Source: Aliishimia sp039978895 (GTDB taxonomy: Bacteria > Pseudomonadota > Alphaproteobacteria > Rhodobacterales > Rhodobacteraceae). From it: a DNA stretch of 64,000 bases. The notes below the pieces were generated by a model, which worked only from the letters and a program-made list of their open reading frames with translations, was not told the origin of the DNA and did not search any database. Below, one piece after another: positions 1-6,779 of this stretch. Each line of letters begins with the position of its first letter. The first letter of the stretch is position 1. The translations under genes were made by a program, and so were the position numbers. The stretch covers positions 1 through 64,000 of the forward strand of contig JBDWAL010000050.1 of assembly GCA_039978895.1 (NCBI GenBank). The letters are read 5' to 3'.

Positions 1-141
1 ACCGCCAACTTCGCAGCCTCCGCCCTAGACGGCCTAACAGCCCCAGATGACGGCATGATCTCAGACCTGCACGGAACGCCTCAATACCGCGCGCACATCA
101 TCAAAGTCATGACACAACGCGCAACAAACAACGCAGCGTGA
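1..141 (+). CDS. CoxM-type FAD-binding subunit of a xanthine/CO dehydrogenase-family enzyme (3' end only)
   Basis: Only the last 46 codons and the TGA stop (139-141) are in the window, in frame 1. The tail contains the segment DLHGTPQYRAHIIKVM, which resembles the C-terminal end of the medium (FAD-binding) subunit of molybdenum hydroxylases such as CoxM, where an 'AxYRahL' motif closes the C-terminal domain. The parent enzyme would pass electrons between an iron-sulfur subunit and FAD. The substrate cannot be judged without the rest of the operon, which lies to the left. A strong hairpin terminator follows within 25 bp, so this is the last gene of its unit. Confidence 0.6.
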   Translation, partial: TANFAASALDGLTAPDDGMISDLHGTPQYRAHIIKVMTQRATNNAA

Positions 142-164
142 CGTCATCCAAAACATGTAATTTC

Positions 165-194
165 AAGGCCCTACCTGTTGGTGGGGCCTTTTTT
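165..194 (+). terminator. Rho-independent terminator after the CoxM-like gene
   Basis: Perfect 7-bp arms (AAGGCCC at 165-171, GGGCCTT at 184-190) enclose a 12-nt loop and run into a T tract (189-194). It ends the plus-strand unit that enters the window and lies 3 bp from the convergent end of nosX. Confidence 0.8.
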
Positions 195-197
195 CGT

Positions 198-1076
198 TCA
201 TAAAGTGACAACGTCACCTGCAAGATCGATCAGAGTGATCCGCTTGACATCCGGATCACTATCCTTGATCGCTCCAACCTGATCCTTGGGGGCAAACACG
301 AGCGCTGTGGACAGGCTGTCGGCTGATGTTGCGGTTCGGGCTTCCACAGAAACTGTGGACCAGATGGCATGATGGTTCGGATGCAATATGTGGCTTTGGT
401 CGCCTAAAGACAAAGCACTGGGGCTGGATGTGGCGATCGCACTGTCCTTGATTGTGCGCGTGCCAACGTGGCCAATGGTTGGGTCGGCCAAGGCGAGCTT
501 CCATGGGCCACCAAGTGCGCGGTGTTCGCCAATGTTTACAAGAACCTGTGTAAGGCCGCGCTGCTTCAATGCCGCAGTCACGAGATCTGTGGCGTAACCT
601 TGCGCGATTCCGTTGAAGGTAAGCGCTTGACCAGCATCAAGGGCAACTGTGCTTGTGTCAAAGCGCACGCGATCCCAACCGATCAGACGACGTGCCGGGG
701 CAGGGTCAGTTCGGTTCGCCAAAGCAGCCCAAAGCGGCTGGATGGTTGGATCAAACAAACCCGAAGTTTGCCTGTATGCGATGTCCGCGTGCGTCAGCAG
801 AGCGTTCATGTGGTCGTCGGGATTTGACAGCACACCGTTTTGGTTCAACCTAGAGAGCGCCGATTTGGTGTCATAAAGACTAAACAGGCCTTCGATTAGT
901 CTGATCAACTTGCGTGCATGATCAAGGGCCAGCGCCGTTTCAGAGCGTGGGCCAGTCAAGGTTAGGGATATATCGCCGCCGAATGCACGGCCTTGCCATG
1001 TTTGCGCTTGGGCAAACGCCGGGGCGCACATAAACGCAGCGGAAATCGTCAGGAGGCGACGGCGAGACAGTGTCAT
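198..1076 (-). CDS. nosX: NosX/ApbE-family FAD:protein FMN transferase
   Basis: This is a periplasmic flavin transferase that attaches FMN covalently to a threonine of a partner protein, 292 residues from the chosen start. The start is the ATG at 1076, whose ATGA overlaps the nosR stop; it gives a Tat-like N-terminus (SRRRLLTIS then an AFAQA cleavage region). An upstream in-frame start lies inside nosR and is unlikely. ApbE motifs seen in order are LFSLYDTKSALSRLN, TFNGIAQGYATD and the C-terminal TSADSLSTAL, which carries the metal/flavin-site Asp. The usual ApbE 'NxGGd' reads NIGEH here, as tolerated in the NosX branch. The obvious substrate is the FMN-binding domain of NosR encoded just upstream. 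No other nos genes are beside it. Confidence 0.85.
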   Translation of the reverse strand: MTLSRRRLLTISAAFMCAPAFAQAQTWQGRAFGGDISLTLTGPRSETALALDHARKLIRLIEGLFSLYDTKSALSRLNQNGVLSNPDDHMNALLTHADIAYRQTSGLFDPTIQPLWAALANRTDPAPARRLIGWDRVRFDTSTVALDAGQALTFNGIAQGYATDLVTAALKQRGLTQVLVNIGEHRALGGPWKLALADPTIGHVGTRTIKDSAIATSSPSALSLGDQSHILHPNHHAIWSTVSVEARTATSADSLSTALVFAPKDQVGAIKDSDPDVKRITLIDLAGDVVTL

Positions 1077-3184
1077 TCGGCTGCAATCTCCGGTCGTTGC
1101 TCTAGGGTGCGGCCACGTTTCGCGGCTAGGATCAATGGCACGCATTGGGCTTCGTCATCATGGATTGTCACGCAATCCAGGCACTGAAAGCACTCGGAAT
1201 ATTGGATTTCGCCGGTCTTTTTGATGGCACCATAATTGCATTTCACTTTGCACAACTGGCACGGTGATCCGCATTCCGTGCGCCGTGCGATCCAATCGCG
1301 TCCTCGCAGGATACCACCAATCGCCATCACTGCGCCAAGCGGGCATAGATAGCGGCAAAACCCTTTGAACAAGACCATGGACAGCAGTAAAAGCCCGGCT
1401 GCATAGGCGACATAATACCATTCTCGGATAAAGAAGACCGTGATCGCTGTTTTGAAGGGTTCGACTTCAATCGCTTTATCCAAAGCTGCGGGCAGTGTGA
1501 ACAAGATTGCCACCACCCCCGCGAGGACAAGGTATTTCAATCCCTTGAGGCGTGCATCCCACGTGGCATTGGGTTCGATCTGGGGAAGACGTAAGAGGCG
1601 ACCCAGGTGATGGGTGAATTCCTGTATCGCACCAAAGGGGCACAGCCAGCCACAAAACAAACCACGTCCCCAAAGGACAAAACCCAGAATGGTTACACCC
1701 CAAATCGCCAAAGAGAACGGATCATAGAGCAGAAATGCGAAGCTGCCGCCATCTTTGAGGGTGCGGATCACAGCCAAAGGGGTCGCGATGGACAATTGTC
1801 CTTGCCCCCACCAACCGATGAAACCCGTTACAAAGGCAAGGATCACCAGCCGGATCGGGGTGAAATATCGATGCCCCGCAAGCCGGTTTAACGACATGCC
1901 CAACAGCGCAACCAGACCAACCAGAAAGACGCCCAGAATGATCAGGTCTGTTTGGCGATTGCGCAAAGCATCCAGCCAAGGTGGGGAGGGTTTGATCGGC
2001 TCAATACGATCAAAGAACCGCGCCGGGGTGACATGTGGGATTTCGAACCTGACAGAGCCAATCTCGGGTTGGAACATGCCATGCTCGCGTAACGCATCCA
2101 CCTGCAAAACCCAATCTGAAGACGGATCAAACCCAAGGCGTCGATCTGTGCGCAGGATAAGGGCTGTGCCGTCCTTTAAGGCCTCAGGCACTGCATCATT
2201 CAACTCAACGAAGATGTCAGAGTCGCGGAACGCGATCGGGAAGCCGCCCTGTTCGGCACTGATGAGATTAGGCGCCGTATTGCGTACGAAATCCTCTGTG
2301 ACCAAGCCGTGACGGGCCGTTTCAACGACAAGAACCGGCTCATCTGTGGTCGAGATCGACATGAACTGTTGCAACTCAGCGAAGCCATCCGGGCTCAGCA
2401 CGGCCTTGGCGATAGAGGGCGGGCCAAGGTCGATCACCCATAGATCTAGAAAAGTACCTTCGGGGTCGGCGGTGGCTTCTGGATCATCGTCTTCCCAGAG
2501 CGTGTCGGCAAAGGCGAGGTTGATATCTGCGTTGCTGACGCGTTTGCGTTGCGCGATGCCTGTATCGATCAAGTCTTGCCAAGACAGATCTTCTTCATAT
2601 TCGAGGTTCGGGAACGCAGGCGGTCCGGTGGCAATTCCGCTCATCTTTTCGCGCGCAATTTGTAATGTGGCCGCAAGCACACTTTCATGGGCGATGCGCA
2701 CGCTGGCAGTCGCCTTTGTCACCCCGTCTAAGTAAACCAGCGCAGACCCGTCGCCACCTCCGCCATAGGGCGAGCCAACAACCAATGAATCCGAAATTGA
2801 GTGGCCGCGATATTGCTCGAAGAACTTGTGAAACGGCGCATGGCCCAACCCAGAGACAAAAATCGGCTCATTGTGGGAAATCAAACGCACATCAATAAAG
2901 CGGCCCTCAAGATCAAGAACCACAAGCATATTGATTGGCGCGCCTGAAAAGCCGGGTAAGGGCGCCATGGGTTCGGTTTCAAACACATACCCCGCTTCAG
3001 CGCCGCCTGAATTCAACAACTCCCAGACACCCTGATCGTTCAGCGGTTCCCCCAAAGACATGGGGGGCACAATGTAGGGTTCGATCGTGTCACGGTTTGA
3101 CGGCTCTGCGGACGCTATCGTGCACAAAGCCAGACTTGCCAAAATCCAGAAACGGACCAGTCGGGAAAAACGTCGTAAGATCAT
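1073..3184 (-). CDS. nosR: NosR-like membrane flavoprotein / polyferredoxin
   Basis: The 703-residue protein has the full NosR/NirI layout. A signal peptide (about 1-26) leads to a periplasmic FMN-binding domain (about 75-180), where D153-x-x-T-x-A-T159 fits the ApbE flavinylation motif with Thr159 as acceptor. Membrane helices run from about 413 to 620. Cytoplasmic iron-sulfur motifs follow: CGWLCP (511-516) and CRYLCP (610-615), then two ferredoxin clusters (C638-x3-C642-x2-C645-x3-C649 and C665-x2-C668-x2-C671 with C681). In denitrifiers NosR feeds electrons to N2O reductase NosZ. Here only nosX follows and the divergent neighbours are pqq genes, so the electron partner is unknown. The gene could belong to a split nos locus elsewhere. 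Confidence 0.88.
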   Translation of the reverse strand: MILRRFSRLVRFWILASLALCTIASAEPSNRDTIEPYIVPPMSLGEPLNDQGVWELLNSGGAEAGYVFETEPMAPLPGFSGAPINMLVVLDLEGRFIDVRLISHNEPIFVSGLGHAPFHKFFEQYRGHSISDSLVVGSPYGGGGDGSALVYLDGVTKATASVRIAHESVLAATLQIAREKMSGIATGPPAFPNLEYEEDLSWQDLIDTGIAQRKRVSNADINLAFADTLWEDDDPEATADPEGTFLDLWVIDLGPPSIAKAVLSPDGFAELQQFMSISTTDEPVLVVETARHGLVTEDFVRNTAPNLISAEQGGFPIAFRDSDIFVELNDAVPEALKDGTALILRTDRRLGFDPSSDWVLQVDALREHGMFQPEIGSVRFEIPHVTPARFFDRIEPIKPSPPWLDALRNRQTDLIILGVFLVGLVALLGMSLNRLAGHRYFTPIRLVILAFVTGFIGWWGQGQLSIATPLAVIRTLKDGGSFAFLLYDPFSLAIWGVTILGFVLWGRGLFCGWLCPFGAIQEFTHHLGRLLRLPQIEPNATWDARLKGLKYLVLAGVVAILFTLPAALDKAIEVEPFKTAITVFFIREWYYVAYAAGLLLLSMVLFKGFCRYLCPLGAVMAIGGILRGRDWIARRTECGSPCQLCKVKCNYGAIKKTGEIQYSECFQCLDCVTIHDDEAQCVPLILAAKRGRTLEQRPEIAAE

Positions 3185-3267
3185 GACGGTGACATTATGC
3201 GTCTGCGCAAGCCAACCCTATGCGACTTAGGTATGATCGTGGCGGGTATTTCAGGTCGCCTTCAGGT

Positions 3268-3295
3268 CTACTCCAAAAGTAGCAGTTGTTATAAA
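3268..3295 (+). promoter_or_regulatory. Candidate activator-dependent promoter of pqqA
   Basis: In the 156-bp gap shared with divergent nosR, an inverted repeat with arms CTACT (3268-3272) and AGTAG (3278-3282) overlaps the place where a -35 would sit. A TATAAA hexamer lies at 3290-3295, 45 bp before pqqA. No good -35 hexamer is present 17 bp upstream, which suggests an activator site. This is a visual call only. Confidence 0.3.
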
Positions 3296-3340
3296 GGGGT
3301 TCCGTGTTAACGTGATCGCATTCATAAGAGGAGAGTGAAT

Positions 3341-3448
3341 ATGTCTTGGAGCAAACCAATCGCCCGCGAAATTAAATGCGGCATGGAAATCAACATGTAC
3401 GGCCCCGGCGAAGACGACGAGCGCGGCGGCGAGCGTGACGTTATCTAA
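3341..3448 (+). CDS. pqqA: PqqA, peptide precursor of pyrroloquinoline quinone
   Basis: This 35-residue ribosomal peptide supplies the Glu and Tyr that are joined to make PQQ. The conserved E-x3-Y is present as Glu16 and Tyr20 in GMEINMYGPGEDDE, behind the typical W-x-KP start (MSWSKP). A clear ribosome-binding site (AGGAGAG, 3329-3335) stands before the ATG. pqqB begins 23 bp downstream, so the gene heads the pqqABCDE operon. Its length is at the long end for the family because of an acidic/basic tail (DDERGGERDVI). Confidence 0.95.
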   Translation: MSWSKPIAREIKCGMEINMYGPGEDDERGGERDVI

Positions 3449-3471
3449 GCCTTTCTGAATACAGGTAAAAG

Positions 3472-4362
3472 ATGCGGATTATTGTCCTTGGGGCGGCCGC
3501 CGGTGGCGGGCTGCCCCAATGGAATTGCGGCTGTCCGAATTGCATCGACGCGCGTGCTGGTAAACTGCCGATTATGACACAATCCTCTGTAGCGGTGTCT
3601 GCAGATGGCGATTCGTGGGCGATCTTAAATGCGTCGCCCGATATATCGGGGCAGCTTCTTCGCACCCCTCAACTGCATCCCAAATCCTTGAGACACACGC
3701 CGATTGGCGCTGTTGTGCTCACCAATGGTGACATTGATCACATCGCTGGTTTGTTAACACTGCGCGAGAAGACCCCGTTTGATCTTTATACCACGTCCAG
3801 TGGGATGGAGATTGTCGGGTCGAACAGTGTGTTCAATGTGTTGGACGCTGAGCTTGTTGCGCGCAAACCCATTGAGTTGGATCAGAGTTTTTCACCTGTG
3901 CCCGGCTTGACGATCACCCCATTCTCGGTGCCCGGAAAAGTCGCGTTGTTTCTTGAAGACACAGAGGCATTGGACCTAAAGGCCGTTGGTGAGCAAACCG
4001 TCGGCCTGATGTTGGAAAGTGATGGCTGCAGAGCTGCCTATATTCCGGGATGTGCAGAGATACCGGATTGGTTGCTAAAGCGATTAAGCGATGTCGATCT
4101 GTTGTTGTTTGACGGAACAGTTTGGGAAAACGATGACATGCAGCGTACTGGAACCGGCCAGAAAACAGGCGCGCGGATGGGGCATGTGGCGCTCAATGGG
4201 GATGATGGAACATTGGCCCGATTGGCATCCACTTCGATGCGTAAGTATCTAATTCACATCAATAACACCAATCCGATTCTACAGCCTTCCAGCCCTGAAC
4301 GAGCGGCCGTACTTGGTGCAGGATGGCACATCACCCATGACGGAATGGAGATCACGCTGTGA
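3472..4362 (+). CDS. pqqB: PqqB, metallo-beta-lactamase-fold PQQ biosynthesis protein
   Basis: The 296-residue protein is typical in length. The N-terminus reads IIVLGAAAGGGLPQWNCGCPNC, a PqqB signature with paired cysteines, and the segment LTNGDIDHIAGLLTL replaces the HxHxDH metal motif of true beta-lactamase-fold hydrolases. PqqB is thought to hydroxylate the tyrosine part of the PqqA-derived intermediate. The gene overlaps pqqC by 4 bp (GTGA), so the two are probably translated together. The operon order is the canonical pqqABCDE. Confidence 0.95.
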   Translation: MRIIVLGAAAGGGLPQWNCGCPNCIDARAGKLPIMTQSSVAVSADGDSWAILNASPDISGQLLRTPQLHPKSLRHTPIGAVVLTNGDIDHIAGLLTLREKTPFDLYTTSSGMEIVGSNSVFNVLDAELVARKPIELDQSFSPVPGLTITPFSVPGKVALFLEDTEALDLKAVGEQTVGLMLESDGCRAAYIPGCAEIPDWLLKRLSDVDLLLFDGTVWENDDMQRTGTGQKTGARMGHVALNGDDGTLARLASTSMRKYLIHINNTNPILQPSSPERAAVLGAGWHITHDGMEITL

Positions 4363-5105
4363 ACAAACCTGTGCCAAACCGTGACATGTTCGAAGCGCGC
4401 CTTCGCCAAATCGGGGATGAGCGCTATCACGACAAGCATCCGTTTCACGACATGTTGCATGCGGGCAATTGCACGCCTGATCAAGTGCGCGCTTGGGTTA
4501 TCAATCGATACTATTACCAAACCAGAATTCCGATGAAGGATGCCGCCTTCATGTCGCGTGTGAGAGACCCTGCTTTGCGGCGCTCATGGCGTAGTCGGAT
4601 TGAAGATCACGATGGGACGGGCCCCGAGACGGGCGGCATCCATCGTTGGCTAAAATTGGCGGAAGGTGTTGGGCTTGATCCGGAATATGTAGCCTCCGAA
4701 GTGGGAATTCTGCCGGCCACGCGCTTCGCCGTTGACGCTTATGTTCGATTTGTGCGTGATGAGCCATTATTGCCAGCGGTTGCGTCTTCATTGACGGAAC
4801 TGTTCGCGCCAAAAATTCACAAAGATCGTATTTCGGGAATGTTGGCGCATTACGATTTTGCAAACCCTGATACGATGTCCTATTTCCAACATCGTTTGAC
4901 AGAAGCGCCCAAAGACGTCGCGTTTGGTTTGGGATGGGTGTTGGATCACGCGGTCACGCAATCTGACCAAGATTCGGCTGCAAACGCGCTGATTTTCAAA
5001 ACAAATGTTTTATGGGCGCAACTTGATGCACTTTATTCTGCTTATGTCGCACCGGGTCGGATTCCTCCCGGGGGATGGCAACCGGGGCAGGGGCTTTTGA
5101 CATGA
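4359..5105 (+). CDS. pqqC: PqqC, pyrroloquinoline-quinone synthase
   Basis: PqqC catalyses the last step, the oxygen-dependent ring closure and eight-electron oxidation that gives PQQ, without a cofactor. The 248-residue protein starts with a GTG at 4359 that overlaps the pqqB stop. Recognisable segments are YHDKHPFHDMLHAG near the N-terminus, NRYYYQTRIPMKDA around residues 48-61, and the heme-oxygenase-like helices with DHDGTGPETGGIHRW. It ends in ATGA shared with pqqD. Confidence 0.95.
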   Translation: MNKPVPNRDMFEARLRQIGDERYHDKHPFHDMLHAGNCTPDQVRAWVINRYYYQTRIPMKDAAFMSRVRDPALRRSWRSRIEDHDGTGPETGGIHRWLKLAEGVGLDPEYVASEVGILPATRFAVDAYVRFVRDEPLLPAVASSLTELFAPKIHKDRISGMLAHYDFANPDTMSYFQHRLTEAPKDVAFGLGWVLDHAVTQSDQDSAANALIFKTNVLWAQLDALYSAYVAPGRIPPGGWQPGQGLLT

Positions 5106-5380
5106 AGGCGAACGACATTCCGGTCTTACCGCGCGGCGTGCGTCGGCATTTTGATACTATTCGCAACGTTCCAGTTCTATTGGGACCGGAACGCGTTTTG
5201 ATGTTGGATCAAATTGGATGCGCGGTGTTGGACGAAGTCGACGGGGTGTCCAGCATCAATCAAATTTCCTCGCGCTTGGCTGAGAAATACAACGCACCTT
5301 TGACCGAAATTTCTGCGGATGTGACCGGTTACCTTGTTGACCTTGCAGACAAACGTCTGGTGGATATGAACGATGGTTGA
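5102..5380 (+). CDS. pqqD: PqqD, PqqA-binding chaperone
   Basis: PqqD holds the PqqA peptide and presents it to the radical-SAM enzyme PqqE. The start at ATG 5102 overlaps the pqqC stop (ATGA) and gives 92 residues, the normal length; an earlier in-frame ATG at 5075 would sit well inside pqqC and is not preferred. The winged-helix family hallmarks are the LPRGVRRHFD N-terminus and the VLMLDQIGCAVLDEVDG stretch. The 3' end overlaps pqqE by 8 bp. Confidence 0.93.
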   Translation: MKANDIPVLPRGVRRHFDTIRNVPVLLGPERVLMLDQIGCAVLDEVDGVSSINQISSRLAEKYNAPLTEISADVTGYLVDLADKRLVDMNDG

Positions 5381-6452
5381 TGCGCCGCTTGCGATGCTGG
5401 CCGAACTGACGCATCGGTGTCCACTGGCCTGCCCGTATTGCTCCAACCCGCAAGAATTGACCGTCAAAGACAGCGAATTGACGACGCAACAATGGGGCGA
5501 CATTTTCAAGCAAGCCGCTGACATGGGCGTGTTGCAACTACATATCTCAGGCGGTGAGCCAGCGTCGCGCCGAGATTTGGTTGAGCTTGTTGCAGCAGCA
5601 CAAAACGCAGGTCTTTACACGAATTTGATCACATCGGGGATCGGACTGACGCCCAAACGCCTTGAGGCATTGGATGAAGTCGGTCTGGACCACATTCAAT
5701 TGTCTGTTCAAGGCGTTACCGCCCAAATCGCAGATCGCATCGGCGGATATAAAGGCGGGTTTGATCGTAAGATGCATGTGGCAGAGCATATTGCGCGCAT
5801 TGGATTTCCGCTAACGGTGAACGCTGTCATGCATCGGGACAATCTGAATGATCTGCCAGCGACGCTAGATATGGCCGAGCGTCTCGGCGCGCGCAGGATT
5901 GAAATTGCGTGTGTACAGTTCCAAGGGTGGGCACTGAAAAATCGGGGTGCTTTGCAGCCAAGTCGCGATCAAGTGGACAGGGCCAAGAGCCTTGTTCGCG
6001 ACGCGATGGACAGGCTTAAGGGTGTGCTCGCTATCGATTTTGTGCCGCCGGATTACTATTCAGATTTCCCAAAAGCGTGCATGAATGGATGGGGGTCGAC
6101 TGGGTTGAACATTACGCCTGACGGCACAGTGTTGCCGTGTCATGCCGCCGAAACCATCCCTGGCTTGGATTTCCTGAAAGCGACCGAAGCGCCCTTGAAA
6201 GACATATGGTACGACAGTCCGGCCTTTAACGCTTATCGCGGGACCGACTGGTTGCCGCAGTTATGTCAATCATGCGAACGCCGCGACATCGATTTTGGCG
6301 GATGTCGATGCCAAGCTATGGCGATTTTGGGTGATGCAAATGCGACCGACCCAGTTTGCAAGAAGTCCGAAGGCAGGGCGGTCCTAGATGCTGTTCTTGC
6401 CGGAGACACGCAGCCGCAGATCGAAACGGATTTCATTTATCGTACGTTTTGA
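5373..6452 (+). CDS. pqqE: PqqE, radical-SAM PqqA peptide cyclase
   Basis: PqqE forges the carbon-carbon bond between the Glu and Tyr of PqqA. The radical-SAM cluster motif C16-x3-C20-x2-C23 is in THRCPLACPYC, followed by the SGGEPASRRDL SAM-binding region. The C-terminal SPASM-type cysteines are spread through GTVLPCHAAETI, LCQSCERRDIDFGGCRCQA and DPVCKK. At 359 residues it is full length. It is the last gene of the operon; no PQQ-dependent dehydrogenase follows in the window, so the cofactor must serve enzymes encoded elsewhere. Confidence 0.95.
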   Translation: MVDAPLAMLAELTHRCPLACPYCSNPQELTVKDSELTTQQWGDIFKQAADMGVLQLHISGGEPASRRDLVELVAAAQNAGLYTNLITSGIGLTPKRLEALDEVGLDHIQLSVQGVTAQIADRIGGYKGGFDRKMHVAEHIARIGFPLTVNAVMHRDNLNDLPATLDMAERLGARRIEIACVQFQGWALKNRGALQPSRDQVDRAKSLVRDAMDRLKGVLAIDFVPPDYYSDFPKACMNGWGSTGLNITPDGTVLPCHAAETIPGLDFLKATEAPLKDIWYDSPAFNAYRGTDWLPQLCQSCERRDIDFGGCRCQAMAILGDANATDPVCKKSEGRAVLDAVLAGDTQPQIETDFIYRTF

Positions 6453-6779
6453 ACTGCTGTGATCTAATGACTTGCTTAATGCCTTAAAGCTGAACCGCGT
6501 TTACTTATCAATAACTTAAGATGGTAACGCGGCCCCCGTTTTCTGTTGAGAAATCTCTAATCTCATCGAGTCTCAGAACGACATGTTGTGAAACATGGTC
6601 AATCTGGACCAGCACCCGGTCTGAGCGTTTTGACGTCAAACAGCAGGCGGCTAGGCCGCTCTTGATACTTGTTTGTTAACGTGTTCACGCATTTACTTCA
6701 TGCTTAAAATATTTGCACTTGAAATAAATTGCTGTCCACCCTACGGTCTGGCCAAGTCAGAAATTTGGAAGGCGATCAA
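6453..6779. other. Intergenic region before the anthranilate operon
   Basis: These 327 bp carry no convincing gene. They must contain the promoter of the following eight-gene operon. The only structure noted is the inverted repeat at 6582-6597, listed separately. A GGAAGG ribosome-binding site precedes the ATG at 6780. Confidence 0.6.
6582..6597. promoter_or_regulatory. Candidate operator, inverted repeat upstream of the anthranilate operon
   Basis: CATGTT (6582-6587) and AACATG (6592-6597) form a perfect 6-bp inverted repeat with a 4-nt spacer, about 180 bp before the first gene. The operon encodes its own MarR-type regulator, and such proteins bind short palindromes of this size. The link is a guess from position. 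Confidence 0.25.

Noticed and set aside
1077..1145. 23-codon N-terminal extension of nosX
   Set aside because: It lies in the 3' end of nosR and would bury the signal peptide; the ATG at 1076 overlaps the nosR stop as ATGA.
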